Positions 18,905 to 28,552 of a stretch of DNA of 64,000 nt are shown piece after piece. The notes beneath the pieces are model-generated. The model was not told the origin of the DNA. It was given only the letters and a program-made list of their open reading frames with translations, and searched no databases. The translations under genes were made by a program, and so were the position numbers. Where the stretch lies: positions 186,001-250,000 of the forward strand of contig JAEZYU010000038.1 in assembly GCA_023418915.1 (NCBI GenBank), in the 5' to 3' direction. Source of the stretch: Bacillota bacterium (GTDB lineage Bacteria > Bacillota > Clostridia > Acetivibrionales > DTU013). The first letter of the stretch is position 1; every line of letters begins with the position of its first letter.

Positions 18905-20446
18905 TCATTGAATATCCAATCCAAAAAGTCTGTCTGATATTTCAGACTGTTTTTCGGATGCAAACTCAAAAGCATTGAGCAATTTTTCATAGACGTTGTT
19001 GTTGGCTGCGTCAGGCTTCATGACCTCAACTGTACTGTGTATTTTATCGATCCTTCCAAAATCCTTCCATATTCCGCAGCCTACAGCGGCCAGAGCAACA
19101 GCGCCAAGGGCTGCCGCATCCTGATCAATATTTGTCTTAACTATATCCATACCATAGACATCTGCAAAAATCCTTCTGTAAAGCGGGCTCTTGCTGCCGC
19201 CTCCGACAAGCAGCATTTCGTTGTTCAGACTGCAGTATTTTTTTAGCACATCCAGCCGCAGCCTCAGGTTCATTGCTATACCCTCCATACAGGCTCGTAT
19301 CAGGTCACCGCGGTCATGCTTGAGATCCAGTCCCATAAAGGCGCCTCTCAGATTTACGCTGGCATCCTGTGATGTTCCCCCCGCAAGACTCGGATTGAAT
19401 ATGAGCCTGTTTGCTCCTGCCGGAGACTTTTCTGCAAGTTCGTCCATACTCCTGTAGGCATTCTTTCCGTTGATTGCCTCCTGTTCTTTGAAATCGGCGC
19501 ATATATTGTCCCTCAGCCATGTAAATGAGGTGCCTGCGGAAAAGATACTGACAGCCGAGGTGTACATTCCGGGTATTACATGAGTGAAAACATATGGCTT
19601 CGCCTTCAAATCAAGCACCGGCTCTGCGGACGAAACGGCTATCCATGCAGAAGATCCAAGAGAGGTATACACCCTTCCCTCTTCTATGTTTTTTGCGCCC
19701 AATGCCATGCATGAATTATCTACACCGCCGCAGACAACTCTGACATTGCGACCAAGTCCAGTCGCCTCAGCCGCTTTTTGAGTGATTACTCCAAGGACAG
19801 CTGTGGATGGTACGATATCAGGCAGCTTATCTGCCGCAATGCCGCTTGCTCTTATGAATTCATCATGATAACAGTTATTTTTCAGGTCATACACACCTGA
19901 GCCCGACGCATAAGAATAGTCGGTTTTGATTATACCGGTCAGTTTATAATTAATATAATCCTTTGTGCCAATAATCTTGTATGAATTCTCATATGTCGAT
20001 GGCTCATTGTCTCTGTACCACATTATTTTAAAAATAGTGTACAGTGCTGCCGGGAATCCATTACCTGTAGTCATGTACCACCGGTCCTGATCCACATGTG
20101 AAAAAAACTTAGCAGCTTGCTTCTGTGCTCTGGCATCTGACCAGATAGGAGTAGTCTCTCTCAGCAGTCTGCCGTCTTTATCGACCGGTACAGCTCCCAG
20201 GCTATGACCGGATATAGCAAGGCATTCAATGGTGCTGCCGTCTTCACCTGTCGTCTCAAGCAATTTTTTCGTACTGTCCACCACTGCATTCCACCAGTGC
20301 TCAGGCCGCTGCTCATGCATGCCTGCCTGCGGGTATTCAGTGTCATACGGTACGAATACCGAGGCCAGACAATTGCCATCCAGATCATAAAGCGAGGCTT
20401 TGTTGCCGCCTGTGCCCAGATCATATGAAATCATCCTGTTACCCAT
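18905..20446 (-). CDS. FGGY-family carbohydrate kinase
   Basis: 513 residues. The N-terminal phosphate-1 motif is ISYDLGTGGNKASLYD. Mid-protein has GGVDNSCMALGA and a C-terminal adenosine motif LVGGGSKSPLYRRIFADVYG. These mark the hexokinase/actin-fold FGGY family, most like xylulokinase-type members. It phosphorylates a ketose or polyol with ATP. The usual GTS/T at the first loop is GTGGNK. It lies 82 bp downstream of DeoC and upstream of the GntR gene. A kinase with a DeoC-like aldolase suggests that the phosphorylated product is cleaved to an aldehyde and glyceraldehyde phosphate or similar. Confidence 0.9.
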   Translation of the reverse strand: MGNRMISYDLGTGGNKASLYDLDGNCLASVFVPYDTEYPQAGMHEQRPEHWWNAVVDSTKKLLETTGEDGSTIECLAISGHSLGAVPVDKDGRLLRETTPIWSDARAQKQAAKFFSHVDQDRWYMTTGNGFPAALYTIFKIMWYRDNEPSTYENSYKIIGTKDYINYKLTGIIKTDYSYASGSGVYDLKNNCYHDEFIRASGIAADKLPDIVPSTAVLGVITQKAAEATGLGRNVRVVCGGVDNSCMALGAKNIEEGRVYTSLGSSAWIAVSSAEPVLDLKAKPYVFTHVIPGMYTSAVSIFSAGTSFTWLRDNICADFKEQEAINGKNAYRSMDELAEKSPAGANRLIFNPSLAGGTSQDASVNLRGAFMGLDLKHDRGDLIRACMEGIAMNLRLRLDVLKKYCSLNNEMLLVGGGSKSPLYRRIFADVYGMDIVKTNIDQDAAALGAVALAAVGCGIWKDFGRIDKIHSTVEVMKPDAANNNVYEKLLNAFEFASEKQSEISDRLFGLDIQ

Positions 20447-20528
20447 CCCGTCACCTCATTTAGTCAAATATGAAATCACTTTTTATTGCATCTTATTAAC
20501 AGAAATATGTTTGCGATAGATTATCTGC

Positions 20529-21224
20529 CTATATTGTGACCTTGCCGCCCATTGCAATACATTCGTCAAGGATCGCTTTGCCGCTTCGCAGATTTACACC
20601 AAATCTGGAAACACCCAGCTTGTACATTTCCACCAGTGTCTCAAGGGATCTGATCCCTCCTGATGCTTTTATTTTGATCCTGTCTTTGACGATGGATTTA
20701 ATGAGCTTTACATCCTCTATTGTCGTTCCTTTAGGCATCCAGCCCGTACCGGTTTTTACGAACGTTGCCCCGGAGCTTATACATATCTCACATGCTTTTT
20801 CAACTTCCACTAAAGAAAGGCAGGATACCTCAATAATAACCTTGAGAGGTATACCCTTTACAGTCGCCACAACAGCTCTGACATCCTCCTCGACTTCATC
20901 AAAACGTCCTGAGCGAAGCTTACCTACATTAATGACCATATCTATTTCATCGCAGCCTGCTGCCAGCATCTCATCAGCCTGGTAAACCTTCAGGCTCGTT
21001 GAATCGGATCCGGAAGGGAAACTTACATTTCCGACCACTTTGATGTCCTGTCTGTCGCCAAGCAAGCTTTTTACATCGGGAATAAAACACTGCATGACAG
21101 ATACATGTCCACAGTCATAACGTTTGGCACATTCCGCAAGTGCTTTGATGTCTCCTTCATCACTGTCTGTTCTCACGCAGCTTAAGTCGTACATCTGTGC
21201 AATATCTTTTGCAGTCAATATCAT
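20529..21224 (-). CDS. deoC: deoxyribose-phosphate aldolase
   Basis: 231 residues from the ATG at 21224, with AGGGTGG upstream. A TTG six codons earlier is rejected. The Schiff-base lysine is K157 in FVKTGTGW, with K186 in IKIKASGGIR and D95 in EIDMVINVG, the complete DeoC catalytic set. It cleaves 2-deoxyribose-5-phosphate to acetaldehyde and glyceraldehyde-3-phosphate in the cytosol. No nucleoside phosphorylase or phosphopentomutase lies nearby. Instead an FGGY kinase and a GntR regulator follow, so it may act on another deoxy-sugar phosphate. The promoter carries an AACTTGTTAT site. Confidence 0.9.
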   Translation of the reverse strand: MILTAKDIAQMYDLSCVRTDSDEGDIKALAECAKRYDCGHVSVMQCFIPDVKSLLGDRQDIKVVGNVSFPSGSDSTSLKVYQADEMLAAGCDEIDMVINVGKLRSGRFDEVEEDVRAVVATVKGIPLKVIIEVSCLSLVEVEKACEICISSGATFVKTGTGWMPKGTTIEDVKLIKSIVKDRIKIKASGGIRSLETLVEMYKLGVSRFGVNLRSGKAILDECIAMGGKVTI

Positions 21225-21308
21225 GTTGTTACCACCCTTCAAGGTATATGATGTAGTTAATAGAAACTTGTTTTAGGCAGACATAGAATTTCATCTGCAT
21301 AATATAAT

Positions 21309-21337
21309 GTTATAACAAGTTAGTTTAATAATAACAA
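21309..21337 (-). promoter_or_regulatory. promoter of deoC with overlapping operator-like site
   Basis: Minus-strand TTGTTA (21332-21337), 17-nt spacer, TATAAC (21309-21314). The word AACTTGTTAT occupies 21312-21321 over the -10 region. It is inverted at 21420-21429 and present in shorter form at 21265-21272. The 429-bp gap to the acyltransferase start at 21654 contains no other gene or clear plus-strand promoter. Confidence 0.55.
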
Positions 21338-21653
21338 ATCCGTTCAGCCCAGTCAATAAGTCGCCACTGATCGATAATATATTTGCTTTTTTGATCTATA
21401 TCTGTAATAATCACATTTTAACTTGTTATGATAAGTAGTGCAAGTACTTATATATACTCATGATCAATATTACATATGCTCATCCTGTTGAAAATAACGA
21501 TGGAATATATGCATCCAATAACTTCCCTTAGCAACGATGTTTTATTATACGTTGCAATTAACCATGACCGGTGATAAACTAAGACTGGTACAACGTATCG
21601 TTATTATGCAGCATTAATCTACATACTTCTACTATTACAGGAGGATGCAACTG

Positions 21654-22532
21654 ATGGCAGAAAGCAAAAGACGTTTTGGTGACAGGTACGATGGAAGGCG
21701 CATCAGATCACTGGATGCATTCTATAAGATAATCCCGTTTATTATGAGATATCGTGTCGACTCACAAAACTATTTTGAAGAGAAAATTGAAATCAGCCAT
21801 GCAGAAGCATATTTGCGAAAAAGAAAAAGAGCCTCCGGTGCAAAAATAAACATGCTTCACGTTTTTATTGCAGCTATGGTCAGAACCATTGCATTAAGAC
21901 CAGCCCTCAATAGATTTATCGCAGGTCAGAACATATACACCAGAAATGAAATTCTTGTTTCACTGGCGATCAAAAAGGAGCTCAAGGTCGACAGCCCCGA
22001 AACTACGGTCAAGTTCAAATTTGAACCAACAGATACACTGTCTGAGATAGCGGAGAAAATCAATAAGCATATAGATGAAAACAAGGTTTTGGATTCGAGC
22101 AACGAAGCAGACAAGCTAGCACATCTGTTTATGCTGTGTCCGGGCCTTCTCGTAAAGTTTTTGGTATTTATAATCAGATTTCTCGATTATATCGGATTGA
22201 TGCCAAAAGCAATACACAGAGCCAGTCCGTTCCACACCAGCTTCTTTATTACTGATCTTGGGTCACTGGGGATCTCCCCCGTTTACCATCATTTGTATGA
22301 TTTTGGAACCACTTCATTTTTCGTTGCCTTTGGAATGAAAAGAAGTGAAAAGGTCATCGATGCCAACAATAACATACAAAGCAAGAGGTTCATATCTATG
22401 AAGATAGTTACCGACGAAAGGATCGTGGACGGTCATTATTATGCGTCGGCATTCAAATTATACAAGACATTGATACAGAACCCCGAGAGGCTGGAAGTGC
22501 ATCCCGGCAAGCTTGTGCCTGATGTGGACTGA
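21654..22532 (+). CDS. stand-alone 2-oxoacid dehydrogenase acyltransferase-like protein, catalytic His missing
   Basis: 292 residues, resembling only the catalytic E2/chloramphenicol-acetyltransferase fold, with no lipoyl or subunit-binding domain. The C-terminal active-site motif, normally DHRxxDG, reads DERIVDG (254-260), so the general-base histidine is replaced by E255. Two hydrophobic stretches (LLVKFLVFIIRFLDYIGL, about 165-182) could contact a membrane. GGAGG lies 9 nt before the ATG at 21654 and directly abuts an ATG at 21645, which is rejected. It probably binds an acyl-CoA-like ligand without normal transferase chemistry. It converges on the PurF-like gene with a 21-bp gap. Confidence 0.75.
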   Translation: MAESKRRFGDRYDGRRIRSLDAFYKIIPFIMRYRVDSQNYFEEKIEISHAEAYLRKRKRASGAKINMLHVFIAAMVRTIALRPALNRFIAGQNIYTRNEILVSLAIKKELKVDSPETTVKFKFEPTDTLSEIAEKINKHIDENKVLDSSNEADKLAHLFMLCPGLLVKFLVFIIRFLDYIGLMPKAIHRASPFHTSFFITDLGSLGISPVYHHLYDFGTTSFFVAFGMKRSEKVIDANNNIQSKRFISMKIVTDERIVDGHYYASAFKLYKTLIQNPERLEVHPGKLVPDVD

Positions 22533-22553
22533 TGCACTTATCAGCAGATGGCC

Positions 22554-23954
22554 TTACTCTTTTCCATTCCAGCAGTATGTACATACTTTACTGGCCGGTA
22601 GGTCTATGGCATCTATCATATCATCAAGCCTCTGGTATTTAAGGCTGGTGAATTTAAGCTTTTTCCTTATGCATTCTACCATGCAGCCGTATTTTTCTGA
22701 ACTGTGATTGCAGTATTCATCCAGACTGTTTGGTTCGGATCCCTCAAGTTCTATGATCGTACGACGTGTGATCAAATCAAGCTCTGAACGCGACCTGGAG
22801 AAATTGAGATATTTACATCCAAAAAGCAATGGCGGACATGCAGGCCTTATGTGGACTTCCTTTGCATGGAAATTGTACAGCAGTTCTACTGTTTCGCCCA
22901 TCTGAGTCCCGCGTACTATAGAATCATCACAGAAAAGCAGGCGCTTATTTCTGATCAGTTCAGGTATCGGTATAAGCTTCATTTTGGCAACAAGGCTTCT
23001 GATGCTCTGGTCCTGAGGTATAAAGCTTCTTGACCATGTCGGCGTATATTTTACAAATGGCCTGACAAATGGCCGGCCTGACTCGTTGGAATACCCCAGC
23101 GCATGCGCAACTCCTGAGTCCGGTACACCAGCTACAACATCTATCGCAGCATCGTCATTCCTGGCAAGAGCCTGCCCGCTCCTATAACGCATGGTTTCAA
23201 CATTTTTCCCTTCATAAGAGGATGCCGGATAACCATAGTAAACCCAAAGAAACGCACATATTTTCATTTCCTGCCTTTGCGGAGATACAGGTTCTATACC
23301 ATCAGGTGTCAGTAAAACAATTTCACCGGGTCCCAGCTCATATTTCAGTTCATATCCCAGGTTCGGCAATGCGCTGGATTCAAACGAGACACAACGAGCT
23401 CCATCTTTCTCTCCTATCAACAGAGGCGTTCTGCCCATACGATCCCTTGACGCATAAATACCGTCCTGGTTCAGAACGAGCATAGTACAGGAACCCTTTA
23501 TAGCTTCTTGTGCCCGCAGTATTCCGTCCTTTATATTATCTTCCTGGTCGATAAGAGCTGCGACCATCTCTGTTGGATTTATCTCTCCGCGACTCATCTC
23601 AAGAAAATGTATATAATTCCTTTCGAAAGCTTTTTTGACCAGCTCGTCGATATTGTTTATACGACCAACAGTCGTCAGTGCATAGTGTCCATGATGAGAA
23701 CATACCGTCAGTGGCTGTGCTTCCGTATCACTGATGCAGCCGATCCCCATATTCCCTGACATTTCTGCAAGATCGTTTTCAAATTTTGCCCTGAACTGGA
23801 CATTTTCAATATTATGGATGTACCTGGAAAACCCGTTTCCTGAATATACAGCCATACCGCCTCTGCTTGTGCCAAGATGTGAATGATAATCCGTTCCAAA
23901 GTACAGATCCATTACACAATCATTTTTTGATGCTACGCCGAACAATCCCCCCAT
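22554..23954 (-). CDS. amidophosphoribosyltransferase paralogue lacking the catalytic cysteine
   Basis: 466 residues with both PurF halves: an N-terminal class II glutaminase fold (SHLGTSRGGMAVY, GRINN, SRDRMGRTPLLIG) and a C-terminal phosphoribosyltransferase fold with the PRPP loop LLFCDDSIVRGTQ (about 336-348). True PurF begins MCG, with Cys exposed as the nucleophile. Here the start is MGGLFG, so glutamine hydrolysis should be lost. Four cysteines near the C-terminus (CNHSSEKYGCM, VCTYCWNG) may bind metal. GAGGTAAACT precedes the ATG. No other purine genes are near. It may use free ammonia or be regulatory. Confidence 0.85.
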   Translation of the reverse strand: MGGLFGVASKNDCVMDLYFGTDYHSHLGTSRGGMAVYSGNGFSRYIHNIENVQFRAKFENDLAEMSGNMGIGCISDTEAQPLTVCSHHGHYALTTVGRINNIDELVKKAFERNYIHFLEMSRGEINPTEMVAALIDQEDNIKDGILRAQEAIKGSCTMLVLNQDGIYASRDRMGRTPLLIGEKDGARCVSFESSALPNLGYELKYELGPGEIVLLTPDGIEPVSPQRQEMKICAFLWVYYGYPASSYEGKNVETMRYRSGQALARNDDAAIDVVAGVPDSGVAHALGYSNESGRPFVRPFVKYTPTWSRSFIPQDQSIRSLVAKMKLIPIPELIRNKRLLFCDDSIVRGTQMGETVELLYNFHAKEVHIRPACPPLLFGCKYLNFSRSRSELDLITRRTIIELEGSEPNSLDEYCNHSSEKYGCMVECIRKKLKFTSLKYQRLDDMIDAIDLPASKVCTYCWNGKE

Positions 23955-24009
23955 AGTTTACCTCATCCCACCACAATATTTAATTTATACCTAAGAAAGA
24001 CATACTACC

Positions 24010-24037
24010 ATTTTATTTTTATAATAACAAGTGTCAA
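24010..24037 (-). promoter_or_regulatory. promoter of the PurF-like gene
   Basis: Minus-strand TTGACA (24032-24037), 16-nt spacer, TAAAAT (24010-24015), with a leader of about 50 nt. The spacer holds ACTTGTTAT (24024-24032), the same word seen at the deoC promoter. Confidence 0.6.
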
Positions 24038-24111
24038 GTCCTTTCATCAGATTTCTTTAGAAAGGAAGCATCCTAATCTCACCGATCCGGCTCCGATATT
24101 TTAATCTGTAA

Positions 24112-25059
24112 TTACAGGTGTCTGTCAAGATTCGTCCCGTTACCCTTTATTATTCGCTTACCCAGTACGGAACATATCAGTGAGACTGCCAGTTCACCTG
24201 TTACGTTGGCATTATCAAGGATCGGATTCAGCTCTACAAGCTCAAGAGAACGCAGTTTCTTTCTGGTCGAGAGCATTTCTACAGCAAGGTGAGCTTCTCT
24301 GTAAGTGAGCCCGCGCTTGACCGGTGTCCCTACCCCCGGCGCATCCGAAGGTGTTACCGCATCAAGATCAAAGCTTAGATGAAATCCTTCTGTGCCATCT
24401 TCAACTATCTCGATCGCTTTTTGCATTATAGTCCTCAATCCGTACATATCAACATCTTCCATCGTGAAAACAGTGACTCTGGATTTTCTCAGCAGTACAG
24501 CCTCCTCCGGATCAAGATCCCTGGCTCCGATAATGACCACCTTGCTCGGATCTATATAATTGACATCTGGCTGCTTGAACTTTGTCATTTCAAATATGCC
24601 TGTGCCTGTTGCCGCAGCCAGCGACATACCATGCAGGTTGCCGGACATAGTTGTATGCTCTGTATTGAAATCGCCATGGGCATCTATCCAGATAACACCG
24701 ATATTTTTCAGGCAGCTCTGGACGCCGAGAAGAGACCCTGCCGCAATACTGTGATCTCCTCCGATAACAAGAGGCATATTACCTTTGTGCAGACTTGTCC
24801 CTACCATATTGTAAAGAACTTCATTGACTGAAGTTATCTCATTTAAGAATCTCAGCTTTACCGGTTTTAGTGCCAGCTCGCCGGTGCAGCACCGGTCTTC
24901 CGGAACAGGAACATGTATATTCCCAAGGTCGCAGCACTTGAAACCTAGCTTTCTGATGGATTCAATAAGTCCTGTATATCGGATCACGCTAGGCCCCATA
25001 TCAACACCTCTTCTATTGGAGCCGAGATCTACGGGTACTCCTATAACATCTATATTCAC
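24112..25059 (-). CDS. rocF: arginase
   Basis: 315 residues of the ureohydrolase family. Manganese ligands are H103 (GGDHSIAAG), D126, H128 and D130 (WIDAHGDFNT), and the two aspartates of SFDLDAVTPSDAPG. HTTMSGNLHGM between them is typical of arginase rather than agmatinase. It hydrolyses L-arginine to ornithine and urea in the cytosol. The start is GTG with GGGGG upstream. No ornithine aminotransferase or permease is adjacent. Agmatinase or formimidoglutamase activity is less likely from the N-terminal GVPVDLGSNRRGVDMGP motif. Confidence 0.9.
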   Translation of the reverse strand: MNIDVIGVPVDLGSNRRGVDMGPSVIRYTGLIESIRKLGFKCCDLGNIHVPVPEDRCCTGELALKPVKLRFLNEITSVNEVLYNMVGTSLHKGNMPLVIGGDHSIAAGSLLGVQSCLKNIGVIWIDAHGDFNTEHTTMSGNLHGMSLAAATGTGIFEMTKFKQPDVNYIDPSKVVIIGARDLDPEEAVLLRKSRVTVFTMEDVDMYGLRTIMQKAIEIVEDGTEGFHLSFDLDAVTPSDAPGVGTPVKRGLTYREAHLAVEMLSTRKKLRSLELVELNPILDNANVTGELAVSLICSVLGKRIIKGNGTNLDRHL

Positions 25060-25137
25060 TAATATGACCCCCTAAATGTATAAAATCACTCAATGGACAT
25101 ACCTTATCTATCGCAGTCCCGTCTCATTATACCACAC

Positions 25138-25165
25138 AAAAAAGGGACGTTACACGTCCCTTTTT
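25138..25165 (-). terminator. terminator after the SLH protein gene
   Basis: AAAAAA-GGGACGT-TAC-ACGTCCC-TTTTT: a 7-bp GC stem extended by A-T pairs. On the minus strand it ends with a T-tract 30-55 bp past the stop at 25194. It is symmetric, so it could work both ways. Confidence 0.8.
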
Positions 25166-25193
25166 GTAGTGCTCCGCTATTGCTTCTCAGCCA

Positions 25194-26939
25194 TCATTCA
25201 TTTATCAGGTAGAGTAGCTTAACAGCATTTCCTGCAACGCATTTATTGTCATATACCGCTGTAACACTTATATAATACTCAGTTCCATATGTCAACTTTG
25301 TGAAATCACCATTATTATATGTCTTTGATGTATCGATAGCTACTGAAGTTGTGTCAGCATCAAATGCCTTATCGTAATATCCATTTGCCGGATACACAGG
25401 CGTCTGACTATTCTTTGATATCACTACACGATATTCATCCAAAAGCTGTGAATCGACCTTATTCCATTTGACCACCAATTTACTGTCCTCATAAACCGCA
25501 CTTACCTCAGGTGCAGGAAACATCTCCGGACTATCATCTCCATTGTACTGGCATCTTATAGTAGTGCCTGATACAGTTCTGTCCTTATAGACCGCGGTTA
25601 CGCTGAAATAGTACTGCTCGCCTTTAATAAAGTAACTGCCGAAATCACCGTTTGTGTAAGCATCAGCGTTGTCAATAACTGCATAATTCCTGTTAGGGTC
25701 ATCTATCGAATACAAATATCCGTTTTCCGGGTACGAAGGAGTTGAATCGCTTTTGGAGGCCAACACTCTATAGCCTGTGAACTCAGAGGAATCGATCTTG
25801 TTCCATCTGAGAACCAGCCTGCCGTTTTCTACTGATGCATTGACAACCGGCATTACGAACAATTCAGGGTTTTTCGCTCCTTCATATTTGAAGCGGATGG
25901 TGTTTCCTTCAACACTTCTGTCCGTGTATACTGCAGTCACACTAATATAGTAATTCTGACCGTTAGTGAGATAGTTGCCGAAGTCGCCGTTATTGTAGCT
26001 GTCTGTATTATTTATGACAGCATACGTTCTGTTGCTGTCAGTAAAGCTATAAAGATAACCGTTTTCAGGATATTCAGGTGTACTGTCATCCTTTGAGATA
26101 ACGACCCTGTATTCCTTAAATTTGTCTGAGGTGATTTTGCTCCATCTCAATACATGAGTGTCATTTTCCTTGGAAAGTGTAATGACCGGCTTTACATATG
26201 TATCATTGTCATTTTCATCGTCATCGTCATCATCATCGTATGTGACCTTATCCTCATCATAAGTCACCTTTTCCTCATTTTGGCGAAATGCTTTGCGCAG
26301 CAGCGTCGCTGACTGTGCACGGGTCAGATTGCCCTTTGGATTGAAAATAGTTCTGCCGTTTTCCGTATATCCCTGAATAAGGCCATACTTGACTGATAAT
26401 GCAACGTGTTTCCTGAGATTCGGTGAAATCTGACCGGCATCTGCAAACACACTGAGAATGCTTTCATCGACGGATTCATTCTGATAACCCAGCGCATTTA
26501 CCAGAGCGACTGCCATATCCTCTCTGACTGCCGACTGCTTGGGCTTATAGTAGTGGCCGCTTGAGGTTCTGAAACCTGTGAGATACGCCTTTGCTCCCTC
26601 TACATACGGATATTCCCATGCCTTTTTGTTAACATCCAGAAATGATGGAGTTGCGGGTGAATACTTCTCGATGTCGAGAGTATTTACCATCATTTTTGCA
26701 AACTCTGCTCTTGTTACTGTTCCATTGGGTTTAAAGTAATCGTTTCCGACACCTTCGATGATCTTATTGCTAAACATCCACATTATATCGTCATATGCCC
26801 AATGTCCTTTTTTTACATCTTTGAAGCCTTTGGAATTGAGATGCCCATTAATGTTTTTGGCAAAAGCCGGAGCTGATATTGTAAGCAGCAACACCAGACA
26901 AACAAAAATCGAAATTACTCTTTTGAATCTGTTTTTCAT
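25194..26939 (-). CDS. SLH-domain surface protein with three fibronectin-like repeats
   Basis: 581 residues from the ATG at 26939 (GGAGGGAG upstream). The signal peptide is about 1-27 (VLLLTISAPAFA). Three SLH domains follow (FKDVKKGHWAYDDIMWM..., VNKKAWEYPYVEGAKAYL..., and one ending in NPKGNLTRAQSATLLRKAF). An acidic linker with seven consecutive Asp comes next, then three repeats of about 110 residues with (E/G)YRVV(I/L)(S/A)K, YPENGYLYS, NGDF and YYISVTAVYxD. The repeats look like extracellular beta-sandwiches. It should be anchored to the wall polymer by the N-terminal SLH block. It ends in a strong terminator and seems monocistronic. Confidence 0.9.
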   Translation of the reverse strand: MKNRFKRVISIFVCLVLLLTISAPAFAKNINGHLNSKGFKDVKKGHWAYDDIMWMFSNKIIEGVGNDYFKPNGTVTRAEFAKMMVNTLDIEKYSPATPSFLDVNKKAWEYPYVEGAKAYLTGFRTSSGHYYKPKQSAVREDMAVALVNALGYQNESVDESILSVFADAGQISPNLRKHVALSVKYGLIQGYTENGRTIFNPKGNLTRAQSATLLRKAFRQNEEKVTYDEDKVTYDDDDDDDENDNDTYVKPVITLSKENDTHVLRWSKITSDKFKEYRVVISKDDSTPEYPENGYLYSFTDSNRTYAVINNTDSYNNGDFGNYLTNGQNYYISVTAVYTDRSVEGNTIRFKYEGAKNPELFVMPVVNASVENGRLVLRWNKIDSSEFTGYRVLASKSDSTPSYPENGYLYSIDDPNRNYAVIDNADAYTNGDFGSYFIKGEQYYFSVTAVYKDRTVSGTTIRCQYNGDDSPEMFPAPEVSAVYEDSKLVVKWNKVDSQLLDEYRVVISKNSQTPVYPANGYYDKAFDADTTSVAIDTSKTYNNGDFTKLTYGTEYYISVTAVYDNKCVAGNAVKLLYLINE

Positions 26940-27070
26940 CGTTTGTTCTCCCTCCATTGATTTTTATGTAATATACATTCGCTGCCAAGGGAGAATTTTC
27001 TGAGGTGATTTATATTCGTAATCTAAATGTAACAGCTGCGTAATTATCCTGACAAAAAACAATCGGACAT

Positions 27071-28552
27071 TCAGTCAACAAACTCAGTGGTTTCCTGTTC
27101 CTCCGGCGGGAATAGTGAATTCACATGAGCAAACTCAGAGGCTGATATTTCAACATTTATACCGGTAACATTATTCAACTCGTTACCCTCTCCACCTGCA
27201 AAAAGGTCATATATTATGTATTTAGCAGTGCCGTCATCACCTCTGCCGGTACTTATCCGCAAGGTATCAAAAAGTACATCTTTCAGCGTTGTATTATTTG
27301 CATTTACGGCAAGAGCGCCTGCCGTTACCGGAATACCCGGTTTTACTTCTAAGTTGATAGAAAGATTTTCAAAAACAACGTTTTCCATATAGGCGTCTTC
27401 AAGATTTCTGAATACGCCTGCCTCTTTACTGGTGTCCTTATCAAGCTTTCTGCTTGAAATATTCATCTCGATATTCTTTATTCTATATCCATTGCCATAG
27501 ATCTTTCCGCTGAAGCTTTCGGTCATTTCCACTGAAACACCATCAAAGTCGATATCGTTTAAGAGTATATAGCCATCTGAAAGATTGCCCGACAGATCAA
27601 GCCCTGTAAAACCGTATTTACCGGAACTTCTAAAATCATCTGCATGATCTGCCCGAATGTATTTCCCCTCGATATATTTTAAATAAACAGTCTTTTTCGA
27701 TGAATTCTTTTCGTAATCTGTAATGGAATTCTCTATTATTTCATCCTTACGTGAGCGGATCTGCCGTCTGACTGTTTCATCATCTGTCACGATTTCATAG
27801 CCGATTTTATTGATATATGAATCCGAGGTGTCTTCCTCCCGGCTTTCTTCTTCATTTTCCGACGGCTCCACATAATTCATTTTACTAATATATTCAGGAA
27901 ATTCTTCGTATAGCTGTGCAAATATTGCTTCATCGGAAGGAATCAGTTCAGTATAGATATAGTCAGAGAAAACATATGGCACGGTACATTCCTTGTCAGA
28001 ATAGTAGCCATATAGAGTAAAACCGTCTTTGGCTACAAGACTCTCGGCAGCGCTTGACAGCTTTTGAACGGGTGAGTCACCAGTAATATTTTTTGCAAAC
28101 ATAGTATCACCTGTATCAGCATCGACATAATCGACCTTACCCTGGGGTATCCATCTGGCGTAGACTGTCATATCCTCCTGTATCCTGTCCTCATCAAAAT
28201 CCCATCTGTCCTCAGCCTTGAAGGAATGACCGATCAATCTGCCCTCATTATTAATGATATCTATCTTTGAAGTGTACCACCCAGCCAGAATATACCCGTC
28301 CTTAACTGGTTGAATAAGCAGGTTGGTAGTTCCCGAAGGTTCAAACAAATACGAATTTTTCATATAGTACGTTTCACGAATCTCACGTGAATTTATAGTT
28401 CCTCCAAGAGCATCATATATAACAATACAGTCATAGCCCCAATCGCCCGGGTCAATAGCGTTACCCATACGCGAACATGCAGCTGTCAGCTGGACTGCTA
28501 TGAGTAAAATGCCTGCTATTATGATGCGATGTATACTCCTTATTTTTTGCAT
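27071..28552 (-). CDS. lipoprotein with InlB B-repeat-like segment
   Basis: 493 residues. The signal ends in the lipobox LTAAC with Cys26 as lipid site. Residues about 45-140 resemble a Listeria-Bacteroides (InlB B) repeat: YDALGGTINS..., DGYILAGWYT and MTVYARW. The C-terminal half has a GLUG-like region (SSGKYGFTGLDLSGNLSDGYILLNDIDFDG, then GKIYGNGYRIKNIEMNIS) suggesting a beta-solenoid. It should be displayed on the outer face of the membrane. The next upstream gene encodes a small membrane protein 103 bp away. No enzymatic motif is seen, and adhesion or scaffolding is inferred. Confidence 0.8.
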   Translation of the reverse strand: MQKIRSIHRIIIAGILLIAVQLTAACSRMGNAIDPGDWGYDCIVIYDALGGTINSREIRETYYMKNSYLFEPSGTTNLLIQPVKDGYILAGWYTSKIDIINNEGRLIGHSFKAEDRWDFDEDRIQEDMTVYARWIPQGKVDYVDADTGDTMFAKNITGDSPVQKLSSAAESLVAKDGFTLYGYYSDKECTVPYVFSDYIYTELIPSDEAIFAQLYEEFPEYISKMNYVEPSENEEESREEDTSDSYINKIGYEIVTDDETVRRQIRSRKDEIIENSITDYEKNSSKKTVYLKYIEGKYIRADHADDFRSSGKYGFTGLDLSGNLSDGYILLNDIDFDGVSVEMTESFSGKIYGNGYRIKNIEMNISSRKLDKDTSKEAGVFRNLEDAYMENVVFENLSINLEVKPGIPVTAGALAVNANNTTLKDVLFDTLRISTGRGDDGTAKYIIYDLFAGGEGNELNNVTGINVEISASEFAHVNSLFPPEEQETTEFVD

